A stretch of 64,000 nt of DNA from Nostoc sphaeroides (GCF_003443655.1 NZ_CP031941.1:2165501-2229500); one strand, 5' to 3'. Shown: positions 27,995 to 38,178, counted from the stretch's first letter. Made by a program: numbers and translations. The notes: generated by a model not told the origin, from the sequence alone.

Positions 27995-30622
27995 GTGTTC
28001 TCTCAAAGCTTATTTTATCAGTGGTGGCAGTTGAGGTTGGCAAGCTTATTGGCTTTAGTTGCAGCGATCGCAGGAGCCAACGAATCTGCCCTAGCCCAGA
28101 TAGTACCCGATAACACCTTAGGTCAGGAAAGTTCTGTTGTTATATCTTCTCCTAACCTTGACCAGATAAACGGTGGAGCAATTCGGGGGGCCAATCTATT
28201 CCACAGTTTTAAGGAGTTCAACGTTAAAGAAGGAGGACGAGCCATTTTCAGAAATCCTCCTGGCATTGAGAATATCATTAGTCGGGTGACAGGAGGTAAC
28301 CGCTCCGAGATTTTCGGCAGGCTCGGTGTCTTAAGTAGTGCTAACCTGTTTCTAATTAATCCCAATGGGATTATCTTTGGGCCGAATGCCCAACTTAATA
28401 TAGGAGGTTCTTTTCTAGCAACAACAGCAAATGCCATCGGGTTTGGTGATCAAGGCTTGTTCAGTGCCTTGGTTCCTAATTCTCCCCCAGTCCTAACGGT
28501 CAATCCTTCAGCTTTGCTATTCAATCAAATTGCCAAATCGATTACCAATCAATCTACAACAGGTCTGCAACTTCCTGCCAATCAAAGTTTGTTATTGGTA
28601 GGTGGTGATGTGAACTTAGAAGGGGGGAAATTGTCCGTTCTTAATGGTCGAGTGGAATTGGGAGGATTAGCAGGAGAAGGAACGGTAGGCCTGAATATAG
28701 ATGACAAAAATCTGCGTTTGAGTTTTCCTGATAATGTAGCGCTAGCAGACGTATCCCTCACCAAAGGAGCTACAGTCCAAACCAGTTTTGAACGAGGTGT
28801 CGGTTCTCAACTAGGTACTGGCAATATCCAGGTACAGGGTAGACGTGTCACAATCGCTGATGGTTCAAAAATTCTAGCTAACAACACAGGTGCCGAACCA
28901 GGAGGGACACTTACCGTCCGCGCCTCTGAGTTAGTGGAAGTCCTTGGAGCAAGTAGCCTGTTAGCTGAAACTTATGGTGTCGAAACTGGTGGAAATTTGA
29001 CGATTGACACTGGGAAGTTGATTATCCGGGATGGGTCAAAGATAGCAGCTGGTACTTTTAACTCTGGACAGGGAGGGACTGTAACTGTAAGAGCCTCTGA
29101 TTCTGTGGAACTGAGTGGAACAGATGCAAATGGTGCGAATTTTAGCAGAATCATAACTCAGACTGATGGTGCCGGAAATGCCGGTTTAGTAAGCATTGAA
29201 ACTGGGCAATTGATTGTTCAGGGTGGGGCACAAGTCTCAACTGCTAGTGCTAAGACTAGTTCGGGACAAGGAGGACTGTTGCTTGTAAAAGCCTCTGATT
29301 CGGTGCAACTGATTGGAACATCAACATCAGCTGATAATCCCATACCTAGTGGTCTGTTTGCTTTGGGGGAAGGTTCCGGCAAACCTGGAGACTTGACGAT
29401 TGAAACTCGCTCCTTTATTGTCCGGGATGGGGCAAGAGCCTCAGCTTCCAATTTAGGTTCGGCTCAGTCGGGAGGGACGTTGAGTCTGACCGCTTCCGAA
29501 TTAGTGCAACTGATTGGAACATCGGCAAATGGTCAGGTCAGAAGCGGCCTGCTTGTTGGAAGCACAGGTAGCGGATCTGCCGGAGAATTGATAATTAAAA
29601 CTGAGAAATTGCAAGTCCTGGATGGAGCATTTGTGTCTGCCCGTACTGTGGGCGAGGGACGAGGAGGAAGCGTAATGGTGAATGCTTCTAACTCTATAGA
29701 GCTAAATGGTACCTCAGCCGACCGTCAGATGCCCAGCCTCTTGACAACTCAAACCACAGGCGTGGGAGACGCCGGGAATTTAACGATTGAAACTGGGCAG
29801 TTGACTATCAAAAATGGCGCACAGATAACCAGTAGCAGCACAGGGATTGGAAGAGCAGGTGATTCTAAAGTACAAGCAAGCTCTCTGAGTCTTGACCAGG
29901 GAAGTATTACCTCGCAAACGACGTCGGGTAATGGAGGAAACATTAATCTATCAATAAAAGACCTCTTACTGCTACGCCGTGGTAGTGAAATTTCCACCAC
30001 CGCAGGCACAGACCAGAAGGGTGGAGACGGCGGTAACATTACTATTAATGCTCCTAATGGTTTCATTGTTGCTAACCCTGCTGAAAATAGTGACATCAGT
30101 GCCAATGCTTTTACTGGCATTGGTGGGAGAGTGGATATCAAAGCCAATGGCATTTATGGTATTGAGTTCCGTGAAAGTCCAACTCTCTTGAGTGACATCA
30201 CTGCTAGTTCAGAATTTGGTACACAAGGCACTGTAGAACTCAACACACCTGATATTGACCCCAACAATGGCTTGGTTGAGTTGCCAACAATACCAGTTGA
30301 GACTAAAGTAGCCCAAGGTTGCTACAGTCCAGGTTACGCCCAAAACCGATTTGTGATCGCTGGGCGCGGCGGTTTACCACCCAATCCCAAAGACATTATC
30401 ACACCTGACGCCGTTCAAGTAGATTGGGTCACTCTCAACCCCAACATTGACAACCGTAAGAGTCCGTCTGTTTCCTCAAATCCAATAAAGCCCACGCCAG
30501 AACCTATAGTTGAAGCGACTGGGTGGGTTTTCAACGCTAAAGGCGAGTTAGTCTTCACAGCGGATGCGCCTACCAAGCCTCATGAATCATGGCAAAGCCC
30601 CATTTCTTGTAGTGCTTCTTAG
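27995..30622 (+). CDS. TpsA-type exoprotein with filamentous hemagglutinin N-terminal domain
   Basis: 875 residues. A signal peptide ends ESALAQ and is followed by a two-partner-secretion domain (about 35-280) containing INGGAIRG, NLFLINPNGIIFGPNAQL and GGSFLATTA, the hallmarks of TpsA proteins exported by a TpsB barrel. A beta-helix body with repeated SGQGG.V.V.ASDSVEL units follows, then the cyanobacterial ending GWVFNAKGELVFTADAP. It starts at GTG, with AAGGAG overlapping the stop of the RTX gene. No tpsB lies in the window. Likely surface adhesin. Confidence 0.85.
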   Translation: MFSQSLFYQWWQLRLASLLALVAAIAGANESALAQIVPDNTLGQESSVVISSPNLDQINGGAIRGANLFHSFKEFNVKEGGRAIFRNPPGIENIISRVTGGNRSEIFGRLGVLSSANLFLINPNGIIFGPNAQLNIGGSFLATTANAIGFGDQGLFSALVPNSPPVLTVNPSALLFNQIAKSITNQSTTGLQLPANQSLLLVGGDVNLEGGKLSVLNGRVELGGLAGEGTVGLNIDDKNLRLSFPDNVALADVSLTKGATVQTSFERGVGSQLGTGNIQVQGRRVTIADGSKILANNTGAEPGGTLTVRASELVEVLGASSLLAETYGVETGGNLTIDTGKLIIRDGSKIAAGTFNSGQGGTVTVRASDSVELSGTDANGANFSRIITQTDGAGNAGLVSIETGQLIVQGGAQVSTASAKTSSGQGGLLLVKASDSVQLIGTSTSADNPIPSGLFALGEGSGKPGDLTIETRSFIVRDGARASASNLGSAQSGGTLSLTASELVQLIGTSANGQVRSGLLVGSTGSGSAGELIIKTEKLQVLDGAFVSARTVGEGRGGSVMVNASNSIELNGTSADRQMPSLLTTQTTGVGDAGNLTIETGQLTIKNGAQITSSSTGIGRAGDSKVQASSLSLDQGSITSQTTSGNGGNINLSIKDLLLLRRGSEISTTAGTDQKGGDGGNITINAPNGFIVANPAENSDISANAFTGIGGRVDIKANGIYGIEFRESPTLLSDITASSEFGTQGTVELNTPDIDPNNGLVELPTIPVETKVAQGCYSPGYAQNRFVIAGRGGLPPNPKDIITPDAVQVDWVTLNPNIDNRKSPSVSSNPIKPTPEPIVEATGWVFNAKGELVFTADAPTKPHESWQSPISCSAS

Positions 30623-30665
30623 CTTAACTTTATAGCCTCCCAGATCACACGCAGCAGTCGTAATA

Positions 30666-30956
30666 TTAGTCTTGAGACTCTTCAGAGGTAGGTTCCGATT
30701 CGGTTTCAAGTTCTTCTGTTTGGACTTTGACTGGAGGTTTAACAGGTTTTGGGCCGCGGGCTAGGGCAGGATTCCCCTGCTGCCTAGTTTCTTCTCCATA
30801 GGATGCTTTTTTCCCTTTCTCAGACGAGCGATTACGGCTCGGTTTTGAGCTTTTGGGGTTGGATTCAATAGGAGGTATAGAATCCGTATTTTCGGAATTG
30901 TTGTCAGTGCTTCCTTGGGACTGACGTTCCGATTTCTTAATTGGGCGTTCTACCAT
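30666..30956 (-). CDS. Small disordered cyanobacterial protein, unknown function
   Basis: 96 residues, very rich in Ser, Glu, Lys, Pro and Gln, with no hydrophobic core. The segment QQGNPALARGPKPVKPPVKV looks like a conserved short motif and the tail is acidic. The ribosome site is weak. Composition argues for an intrinsically disordered protein. It lies between the TpsA gene (convergent) and tyrA (same strand). Confidence 0.5.
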   Translation of the reverse strand: MVERPIKKSERQSQGSTDNNSENTDSIPPIESNPKSSKPSRNRSSEKGKKASYGEETRQQGNPALARGPKPVKPPVKVQTEELETESEPTSEESQD

Positions 30957-31075
30957 TGTTGATTTTTGTAAATTTATCTGTATAGTACACCGGTTTGGTG
31001 ACTATAAAACGTGCTTTTTTAGGCAAAACCTACGCAGTATTAGGTGCGTTATAGATAATGTAACGCACCCTAAAA

Positions 31076-31915
31076 CTAATCAACAAAATCAGGTCGTGCC
31101 TTTCTGGTTGATTTCAACTTTTGCTCTAAAACTGCCCAATTTTCTTGCTCAATTAAGTTAGTCAACTCATCGAGATTGTGACGATACTGTTGCAGCGATC
31201 GCAGCAATGCCTGACGATTATACCGGGCCATCATCACACCCAACTCTGAATTCCCACCACCCACACGGCTGGTATCCCGAAAACCTGAACTAGCTAACTT
31301 TTGGGCTAATTCCAAAACATCGGGGTCAGTTTCACTCAAACAAGCAGCAATCAAGGAGGAACTGACCATTACAGGTAAATGAGAAATCCAACTAACAGCG
31401 CGGTCATGTTGCTCAGGTTGACAATAGTAGATTTTAGCCCTTAGCGATCGCACAATTTCCTCTACAACCGTAATTGCACTAGTTTTTGTTGTAGTTATCG
31501 GTGTTAGTACATAAGGTTTATCAACAAATAAATCTCGCTGTGCAGCTTCTATCCCACTATCTGTTCTTCCCGCCATTGGATGACCGCCGATAAAATTATC
31601 CCAAAGGGGAGAAATCGCTTTAACTATCTCTGCTTTCGCCGAACCCACATCAGTTACAACGCAAGAAGCAGACAAATGAGCGATCATTTCCTGAAATTGG
31701 GGCACAATAAGCCCTAGAGGTGTACAAATAAATACAACCTCTGCGGCTGCCAATAGGCTCAGATCAACAGATGCTTGATCGACACTGCCGAGAGCAACTG
31801 CCTTTTGACAAGTAGATTCACGCCGACTGACTCCTAAGATATGATGTCCAAGCGATCGCAAATCAAAACCCAAAGATCCGCCGATCAGTCCTAATCCTAA
31901 AATCCCAATATTCAT
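31076..31915 (-). CDS. tyrA: Prephenate/arogenate dehydrogenase
   Basis: A 279-residue TyrA that makes the last redox step of tyrosine synthesis. The N-terminal NAD(P)-binding fold begins MNIGILGLGLIGGSLGFDL. Prephenate-site features GGHPMAGRTDSGIEAA and a conserved helix with QHDRAVSWISHLPVMVSSSL follow. ATG 31915 is chosen because the Rossmann motif starts at residue 2; upstream frame extension reads backwards through the neighbouring pentapeptide gene and is not real. Cyanobacterial enzymes often prefer arogenate and NADP. It is divergent from the pentapeptide gene, 67 bases away. Confidence 0.9.
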   Translation of the reverse strand: MNIGILGLGLIGGSLGFDLRSLGHHILGVSRRESTCQKAVALGSVDQASVDLSLLAAAEVVFICTPLGLIVPQFQEMIAHLSASCVVTDVGSAKAEIVKAISPLWDNFIGGHPMAGRTDSGIEAAQRDLFVDKPYVLTPITTTKTSAITVVEEIVRSLRAKIYYCQPEQHDRAVSWISHLPVMVSSSLIAACLSETDPDVLELAQKLASSGFRDTSRVGGGNSELGVMMARYNRQALLRSLQQYRHNLDELTNLIEQENWAVLEQKLKSTRKARPDFVD

Positions 31916-31982
31916 TTTTGATTTTGACATTCCGTTTTTTATGATACCAACTATTAAAGTTGGCATCCAAGGGGTAGCATCG

Positions 31983-33554
31983 ATGACTGTAGACGAATTA
32001 CTGGAACAATACGCGGCAGGAGTCTTAAACTTTAATGGTGTTGACCTCGCAGAAGCTAACCTGAGTGGGGCTAAACTCAGTGGCATAAATCTTAGCGATG
32101 CTAATTTGAGTATAGTCAACCTAAGCGGCGCGAATTTGAGTGAAGCTAACTTGAGCAATGCCTTGCTAAATGTAGCAAGACTGAGTGGCGCAAATTTATG
32201 TAGCGCCATCTTAAATAACGCCAGTCTCAACGTCGCTAATTTGATTCGAGCGGATCTTAGTCGCGCTCAACTTAAAGGAACCTCATTGATCCGCGCTGAA
32301 TTAATTCGTGCTGATCTCAGTCGCGCCGATCTGTCGGAGGCTGATCTCACCGGTGCCGATTTGCGAGAGGCGACACTCCGCCAAGCGAATCTCCGTCACG
32401 CTAATTTGAGTGAAGCCGTATTGAAAGGCGCTTCCTTGACGGGAGCTAACTTAGAAATGGCTAACTTACATGCCAGCGATTTGAGTCGTTCTGACATTAG
32501 CGGCGCAAATTTGCGAGATGCCGAACTCAGACAAGCGAATCTCAGCCGTGCTAACTTGAGCGGAGCAGATTTGAGCGGGGCGAACCTCCGATGGGCAGAT
32601 TTGAGCGGCGCAAATCTCCGGTGGGCAGATTTGAGCGGCGCAAAATTGAGCGGGGCTACTTTAATTGGCGCAGATTTAAGCAATGCCAACTTAACGAATA
32701 CAATTTTTATCCACGCCGATTTAACTCAGGCAAAATTAATTAGGGCGGAATGGGTTGGTGCTGACTTAACAGGAGCAACATTAACTGGGGCAAAACTTTA
32801 TGCCACCTCCAGGTTTGGTTTAAAAACCGAAGGGATGATTTGTGAATGGGTTGATCTTAGCCCCGCAGGCGATCGCTCCATTATCCAGAAGTTCCATTCC
32901 CAAGACTCACGAGATTTTTTTAACGAAACACCGCCAACAATCCGAATTATTGTTGATGCCCCCATAGAACACGAAGCCAATTTTGCTCTCGCTGGCGCTT
33001 ATTATCAAATTGCTCAGGAATGGGGGCTGAAACAACCCCCAAGCATGGAAAGTGGGCCCCGTCGAACTGTTTTTACATTTCATGTAAATAGCGACGAAGC
33101 ATTATTTCCTACTGCTTACATTGTGATTCTTCCCTTTCTAGATGCGGTATCTACCCAAAAGAATATTTCCAGGATGGTGGAAATGATTAACAATGAAGTT
33201 ATTGCGAACCAAAATTTAAAATTGCTAAAATCAACCCAAATCGTGAAACAATTAAATACTCTTATAGAGCAAGCGATGAGTCAGGCTACAACAATTAAAC
33301 AGATGAAAAAAAATATCGAAGTAGCTGCCAAGTTAAATTTTTGTAAAGCCCCAACCCAAATAATTTTAACGAATTCCAGCGCCCACACTTTGATTGCTCA
33401 TGACAATCCCCAGTTTGGAAAAAGATTTATTAATCGCTCTGCTTTCAAGGCTTCAGCTTATGATGATATATCTAATGAAGCAACAAAACATATATTGCCT
33501 TCGTTAAATATGGTTATGGATTTTGTCAAAGGATTTCACTATATTGGTCATTAG
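31983..33554 (+). CDS. Pentapeptide-repeat protein with unknown C-terminal domain
   Basis: 523 residues from ATG 31983, chosen because AAGGGG lies just upstream; an in-frame ATG at 31941 is possible. Residues about 20-275 are near-perfect A(D/N)LSxA pentapeptide repeats (DLSGANLRWADLSGANLRWA), which fold as a right-handed quadrilateral beta-helix. The C-terminal 240 residues, beginning about EGMICEWVDLSPAGDRS, form a separate mixed domain that was not recognised. Function is unknown; some pentapeptide proteins mimic DNA or bind membranes, but nothing here decides. Heptamer repeats follow the stop. Confidence 0.82.
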   Translation: MTVDELLEQYAAGVLNFNGVDLAEANLSGAKLSGINLSDANLSIVNLSGANLSEANLSNALLNVARLSGANLCSAILNNASLNVANLIRADLSRAQLKGTSLIRAELIRADLSRADLSEADLTGADLREATLRQANLRHANLSEAVLKGASLTGANLEMANLHASDLSRSDISGANLRDAELRQANLSRANLSGADLSGANLRWADLSGANLRWADLSGAKLSGATLIGADLSNANLTNTIFIHADLTQAKLIRAEWVGADLTGATLTGAKLYATSRFGLKTEGMICEWVDLSPAGDRSIIQKFHSQDSRDFFNETPPTIRIIVDAPIEHEANFALAGAYYQIAQEWGLKQPPSMESGPRRTVFTFHVNSDEALFPTAYIVILPFLDAVSTQKNISRMVEMINNEVIANQNLKLLKSTQIVKQLNTLIEQAMSQATTIKQMKKNIEVAAKLNFCKAPTQIILTNSSAHTLIAHDNPQFGKRFINRSAFKASAYDDISNEATKHILPSLNMVMDFVKGFHYIGH

Positions 33555-33562
33555 TTATTGGG

Positions 33563-33643
33563 CAAATGACAAATGACAAATGACAAATGACAAATGACAA
33601 ATGACAAATGACAAATGACAAATGACAAATGACAAATGACAAA
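33563..33643. repeat. Heptamer tandem array (CAAATGA), about 11.5 copies
   Basis: CAAATGA repeats perfectly between the pentapeptide gene and the DUF1517 gene. The same heptamer occurs at 61801-61834, where it supplies the rimM start codon. It is a short tandemly repeated repetitive sequence typical of filamentous cyanobacteria. Confidence 0.9.
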
Positions 33644-33661
33644 TAAAATTTGGAGGAAAGG

Positions 33662-34252
33662 ATGAGCAATCTCTTTAATAAAATGATTGGTCGAACTCGC
33701 TATGTAGTTTTTCGCCTATTTCTGCACTTAGGGGGAGGCGAGGTAGCACCAATTTTGGGAGTATTAAATAGTGCTGGACGAGATGCGATCGATGCCGATG
33801 GAGATTTAGAAGTTTTGGGAGAAGGATTGGTAGAAATTAGCCAAACCCTGCTGCAATACGATGAATATTGGCTTTCTGCTGCCAACGAAGGCGACGTATT
33901 TTTTGATGAAGGCGAAGCAGGAGATTATGTGAATGAATTATTTACTGACTCTGCCCAAAGATATCTTAGTGAACCAGGTTACAGTTCTGATGGATTGAAT
34001 GAACCTTTATCTATACCTGTAACCCGTAACGTCATTGTGATGATTACAGTAGCTTATGAAGGAGAAGTACCAGAGTTAGAAACCGATCTTTCTAACGTTC
34101 AGGCACTCAAGGAAGGATTCAAAGCATTGATCAATTTGCATTATAAACATAGATTCAAAGCAATCCAAGTGCATTTCTCGCCAGCACAGTTAGGCGATGA
34201 CCTCACTAGCGATCAACTGTTGCAATATTACCCGGAATTGATTCCTTTATAA
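33662..34252 (+). CDS. DUF1517 family protein
   Basis: 196 residues from ATG 33662 with GGAGGAAAGG directly upstream. It resembles DUF1517 proteins of cyanobacteria and plastids: VFRLFLHLGGGEVAPILGVL near the start and TRNVIVMITVAYEGEVPELE in a beta-rich core, ending LLQYYPELIPL. No catalytic residues are known for the family. Its strong ribosome site sits right after a heptamer tandem array, so the promoter must be upstream of or inside that array, or the gene is read through from the pentapeptide gene. Confidence 0.7.
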   Translation: MSNLFNKMIGRTRYVVFRLFLHLGGGEVAPILGVLNSAGRDAIDADGDLEVLGEGLVEISQTLLQYDEYWLSAANEGDVFFDEGEAGDYVNELFTDSAQRYLSEPGYSSDGLNEPLSIPVTRNVIVMITVAYEGEVPELETDLSNVQALKEGFKALINLHYKHRFKAIQVHFSPAQLGDDLTSDQLLQYYPELIPL

Positions 34253-34322
34253 TATGTTGGGTAGTCCGTACTTACTACTTACATCGAGAAATTGTTAAGC
34301 TCAGAGATAGGACAATAATCCA

Positions 34323-35207
34323 ATGATCATGACCATAGTACGTAAATTTACAGCCGTTTTTTTAGCTCTGAGTTTGTGTATGACAACTGTTGCTTGTGGT
34401 GGGGGCAACGAAGCTACTCCTCCAGCTAAGAACGTTAGCCAAACCTCTACTAATACCAAGCTGAGTGACGGAGAGTATAAAATCCAACAAGCTACTTATG
34501 ACGATTCAACTGGTGAATATAGCTTGTTTTTACTGAACAATAATCCCCCAACCTTTGCAACCGAAAATTTGCAAATGGCACGGTTAACTGACGATGAAAT
34601 CAAGCAGGGTAAAAAAACCTATCTAAAGGTAGATAAAGGCCAACCGATTTTATATCTAACGGAAGACTTTAAAATTGAGTACGTCCACAACGTCACCGAG
34701 AATAAAACTAATCCTCAAACAGGACAACAAGAGACGGTTGTAGTCCGTCGAGAAAATAACTTCTGGGCCCCATTTGCTGGGTCTGTGGCTGGTGCTGTGG
34801 CAGGTCAGGCGATTGGTAGTATGTTGTTTAGACCCCAATATTATGTACCCCCTGTTTATCAATCAGGACAAGGATTAAGTGGTTTCGGTGGATATGGCGG
34901 AAGTTATGGCCAAGCAGTTCAAAGCTACCAAAGTCGTTATAATACAGAACCCGCAGCCGTAAGAAATCGCACTGCGTTCCGCAATACAGGGACAATTAGA
35001 AGGTCATATCCGGGAAATTCAACTGTACGCAATACACCACGTAGCACCACTGGTAATAACCGTCCTTCTGGTTCTGGTTTTGGTGGTAGTACGTTGCGCC
35101 CCTCTGGCAGAGCTACTTCACCTAGACGCGATTCTGGTAGTAGTTTTGGTAGTGGGCGTAGTTCAGCACCCCGCCGCTCAACTGGTTTCGGCAGCAGACG
35201 CCGTTAA
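34323..35207 (+). CDS. Lipoprotein with Gly/Ser/Arg-rich tail
   Basis: 294 residues. A signal sequence with lipobox TTVAC (Cys about residue 25) marks an outer- or inner-membrane lipoprotein. A folded part (about 40-150) contains YLKVDKGQPILYLTEDFKIEY; then a glycine-zipper-like helix, FAGSVAGAVAGQAIGSMLF; then a low-complexity tail of about 110 residues made of Gly, Ser, Arg, Thr and Pro. The basic tail could bind polysaccharide or nucleic acid. No named family recognised. A hairpin terminator follows. Confidence 0.7.
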   Translation: MIMTIVRKFTAVFLALSLCMTTVACGGGNEATPPAKNVSQTSTNTKLSDGEYKIQQATYDDSTGEYSLFLLNNNPPTFATENLQMARLTDDEIKQGKKTYLKVDKGQPILYLTEDFKIEYVHNVTENKTNPQTGQQETVVVRRENNFWAPFAGSVAGAVAGQAIGSMLFRPQYYVPPVYQSGQGLSGFGGYGGSYGQAVQSYQSRYNTEPAAVRNRTAFRNTGTIRRSYPGNSTVRNTPRSTTGNNRPSGSGFGGSTLRPSGRATSPRRDSGSSFGSGRSSAPRRSTGFGSRRR

Positions 35208-35247
35208 AAATTCCAAATTCAATAAATAGACTGCCTAAGAAATAAAG

Positions 35248-35285
35248 AAGTCGGGGGGTTGACTTGTAACCCTCCGACTTCTCTT
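35248..35285 (+). terminator. Terminator hairpin after the lipoprotein gene
   Basis: GAAGTCGGGGGGTT (35248-35261) pairs with AACCCTCCGACTTC (35268-35281) with one mismatch, followed by TCTTTAT. Confidence 0.65.
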
Positions 35286-35427
35286 TATATATCAATAGAC
35301 ATCTGGTGAAATTAAATATGCGTTATCTAGAAACCTATTCACGAAAATCCTCATATATATAGATTTATCGTAGGGGCAAGGCGCAATACCCATAGGTGTC
35401 AACTTAAGTTCAAACCCGCTTAAAACC

Positions 35428-35549
35428 CAATACGCTTGGGTTAAGGCTAAAACTCTGTTATCCAAGTCAATTTTTTAACGAACCGCCAAGACGCAGAGGA
35501 CGCAGAGAGAAGAAATAGAAGGAAAAAATTGCTTAACTGAACTGTATTG
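35428..35549. mobile_element. MITE-like element, family 1 copy c (10-bp target duplication)
   Basis: The left end CAATACGCTTGGGTTAA is diverged; the right end TTAACTGAACTGTATTG is canonical. Both sides carry the direct repeat GCTTAAAACC (35418-35427 and 35550-35559). The core contains AACGAACCGCCAAGACGC, also found (inverted) inside the unrelated element at 52607-52698. Confidence 0.8.
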
Positions 35550-35559
35550 GCTTAAAACC

Positions 35560-35670
35560 TCGTTTCCAGCCTCTAGGCTGGAAATGCTATTCTATTGGGC
35601 TGCTGCCGCAAGTCTTGAGGCTCCGCCTCAACTACGGGCATTCCCAGTCGGAGACTGGGAACGAGACAAA
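35560..35670. repeat. Dispersed hairpin repeat (GTTTCCAGCC type)
   Basis: Starts TCGTTTCCAGCCTCTAGGC, contains GAGGCTCCGCCTCAA and ends TTCCCAGTCGGAGACTGGGAA. The same modules, in similar order, occur at about 11190-11305. Confidence 0.6.
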
Positions 35671-35706
35671 CTCCTATATATGCAACTTTTGACGATTAAT
35701 TATGAA

Positions 35707-35985
35707 TTATTCGGTCAAATAATATGAAATACTAAATACAAATATTGCTAAGAGAACAGGAACCATTTTATTAAAGTCTATTTGTTTTTTTTGAAGCATT
35801 TCTAAACAAGATATCGGAATCATTAGAGGCCAGAAGATAGTTGTTACCAAAAACATCACAACCGATAAAAATTTATCTTCAGGAGTAGAAGTAGGATGAC
35901 GTAGGGAAAATATTAACCAATTGCTTAGAAAATAGCATGTCATGAACAGGTAAACAATACTTAAAGTCAGTTGTATCTGATTCAT
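35707..35985 (-). CDS. Small membrane protein
   Basis: 92 residues from ATG 35985, chosen because AGGAGT lies eight bases upstream; the open frame upstream has no support. Two or three hydrophobic segments are visible (LSIVYLFMTCYFLSNWLIF, FLSVVMFLVTTIFWPLMIPI, MVPVLLAIFVFSISYY), with a charged stretch EMLQKKQIDFNK between the last two. No family recognised. It lies downstream of the APC transporter on the same strand, about 150 bases away, and could be an accessory subunit, although the gap argues against tight coupling. Confidence 0.6.
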   Translation of the reverse strand: MNQIQLTLSIVYLFMTCYFLSNWLIFSLRHPTSTPEDKFLSVVMFLVTTIFWPLMIPISCLEMLQKKQIDFNKMVPVLLAIFVFSISYYLTE

Positions 35986-36136
35986 TGTGAGTACTCCTGA
36001 AGTTATGTGAGCTTTACTATAACCCAATACAGATAACACAGATACTCGTAGGGACATGGCATTGCCGTGTCCCTCATTCAAATGAGAATCGTTATAAATT
36101 TTCTCTTCTCCTGCCTCCCCTGCTCTCCTTTCTTCC

Positions 36137-38083
36137 TCACCCGCCGACATGAACGCCAGGACGCTTATGGGGATTCTTTTCAGCCCGACGGAGTACTTCA
36201 CGGGTGACTACAGCAATATCACCTTCCCCAAACAAGATAAAACGCAGTAAATATTGTATGGGGTTGCCCTCAGCCCAGCCGAAGTAGGCATGGGGAATCT
36301 TACCTGTTTGGTCACGAATATAGAGTAGTAAAGCCGCGATCGCATTAGGTACTGCTGCACTCTCAGCCCGGAGGATGCGATAATCACCAACTCGCACCCC
36401 TTTTACATTGATGACATCCGCAAACTCCGAAGCATCTGATACCTGAATCTCTAGAAAAAGAATTGGATCGTTGGGTGGAATATGATTATCCTCGCGTACC
36501 TCTTTCTCTTTCATAAAATACTCTAGGACATCACCCGTATTCAAGCGATTAGCAATTAGCCGTATTGCTCCTTGGCTCTCTTCGGCAAGAAATTGGCTAG
36601 CAAGTTCGTCAACTTCAATCCGCTCTGCTCGTAGTTCTGTTGAACGCCAAACCCGAGAAACCAGCGAGGTAAAAATGATCGTACCGATGAAAAAACCAGC
36701 GATCCTAATGCCTTCTGGTCTTTCGATGATATTAACAACAGTGGTATATAAAAATAACAGTGTGATAATTGCAAAAACGAGTCTTGCCCGCTTCTGTCTG
36801 TGACGGTGGGCTGATAAGGTTACGGCAAAGGCGGCTGAGGTAATTAACACAAGCACACCAGTTGCATAAGCCCCACCTTGGGCTTCCACATTAGCTCTAA
36901 AGATAATTGTGACAACAAAGGCGATCGCTGTGTAGACTAACACTAAAGGTCGCGTTGCTCGTGCCCAATTGGGCGCCATGCCATAGCGTGGTAGGTAGCG
37001 AGGCACAATATTCAGCAACCCTGCCATTGCAGATGCACCTGCAAACCACAAAATCGAAATAGTACTTAAATCGTAAACTGTGCCAAAGCCATCGCCTAGA
37101 TATAGATGTGCCAGATAGGCTAGGGCCCGTCCATTAGCTTTGCCCCCAGATACAAATTCTGCGGGTTGAATCAATAAAGTAGTTATAAAGCTGGTGGTGA
37201 GCAAAAAGAAGCTCATAATTAGAGCAGCAGTGGTGAGCAACTTGCGTGTATTCCGAATCCGCCCTTTGGGAAGATGCGGAGTGTTGTTGTTGCTACCTTT
37301 TACCAGGGGCATAACGGTTACGCCAGTCTCAAACCCTGATAATCCCAGCGCTAGCTTAGGGAATATAAAAAGAGCTATGCCGACTAGTATTAAAGGGTTA
37401 GAATCGCGGGCAAAAAGTGCAGTCTCCCAGTTAGCGATCGCTTCTGGGTGAGTTAAAATCTGATACAGGCCGAGGCTAACGACTATGAAGTTTAACAGCA
37501 GATAAACTCCCACCAAAACTACTGCAATACCAATCGCTTCTCGGAAACCTCTTAAGAAAACTGCGCCTAGTAATATAACTAATACCAGGGTGATAGCGAT
37601 CGTCTGATTGTGAAGCCAATTTGGGATAAGTGGATTTTCGATGATATGGGCTGTGGCATCAGCAGCTGACAAGGTAATGGTAATAATAAAGTCAGTTGCC
37701 ACAAAGCCGAGTAAGCATAGTACAAGTAATTTGCCTTGCCACCAAGGCAGCAAACGCTCTAACATTGCGATCGACCCTTCACCATGAGGGCTTTCGGCAG
37801 CAATGCGCCGATAGATTGGCAATGCTCCAAAGAGCGTCAGCAAAACTAGAATTAGGGTAGCTACAGGAGAAAGAGCGCCAGCAGCCAGTGCTGCAATCCC
37901 AGGTTGATAGCCAAGGGTTGAGAAATAATCTACACCAGTTAAGCACATCACCTGCCACCAAGAATGCTGGCGATGTGGTTCTTCCTTGTGGTAAGGCCCT
38001 TCTTTCTCTGGTCGATGTTCTTCAAGCAACCAGTGGATTAACTGGCTACCGAGCCGTTTTGTTGAAACAATTGATTTAGCCAT
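36137..38083 (-). CDS. APC-superfamily permease (amino acid or K+ transporter-like)
   Basis: About 648 residues from [10 protein letters not shown] (ATG 38083); an in-frame ATG at 38155 is an alternative with equally weak ribosome site. Twelve or so membrane helices (about 60-500) begin [21 protein letters not shown], matching the broken first helix of APC transporters. A soluble C-terminal domain of about 150 residues follows ([16 protein letters not shown] through [19 protein letters not shown]). That long cytosolic tail recalls KimA-like potassium importers more than classical amino acid permeases, but substrate is not certain. Confidence 0.75.
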   Translation of the reverse strand: MAKSIVSTKRLGSQLIHWLLEEHRPEKEGPYHKEEPHRQHSWWQVMCLTGVDYFSTLGYQPGIAALAAGALSPVATLILVLLTLFGALPIYRRIAAESPHGEGSIAMLERLLPWWQGKLLVLCLLGFVATDFIITITLSAADATAHIIENPLIPNWLHNQTIAITLVLVILLGAVFLRGFREAIGIAVVLVGVYLLLNFIVVSLGLYQILTHPEAIANWETALFARDSNPLILVGIALFIFPKLALGLSGFETGVTVMPLVKGSNNNTPHLPKGRIRNTRKLLTTAALIMSFFLLTTSFITTLLIQPAEFVSGGKANGRALAYLAHLYLGDGFGTVYDLSTISILWFAGASAMAGLLNIVPRYLPRYGMAPNWARATRPLVLVYTAIAFVVTIIFRANVEAQGGAYATGVLVLITSAAFAVTLSAHRHRQKRARLVFAIITLLFLYTTVVNIIERPEGIRIAGFFIGTIIFTSLVSRVWRSTELRAERIEVDELASQFLAEESQGAIRLIANRLNTGDVLEYFMKEKEVREDNHIPPNDPILFLEIQVSDASEFADVINVKGVRVGDYRILRAESAAVPNAIAALLLYIRDQTGKIPHAYFGWAEGNPIQYLLRFILFGEGDIAVVTREVLRRAEKNPHKRPGVHVGG

Positions 38084-38178
38084 CAAATACGGTTGTGTTG
38101 CAATCGGCTTTGTGATTTTTAAGCCTTTGTGGTTTATTAAAATTTTCAACAACAAAGGTATAGCACTATTATTGTATG

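Noticed and set aside
31941-32230. Long N-terminal extension of TyrA reading through the pentapeptide gene
   Set aside because: It is the antisense of pentapeptide repeats; the Rossmann motif begins at the ATG at 31915.
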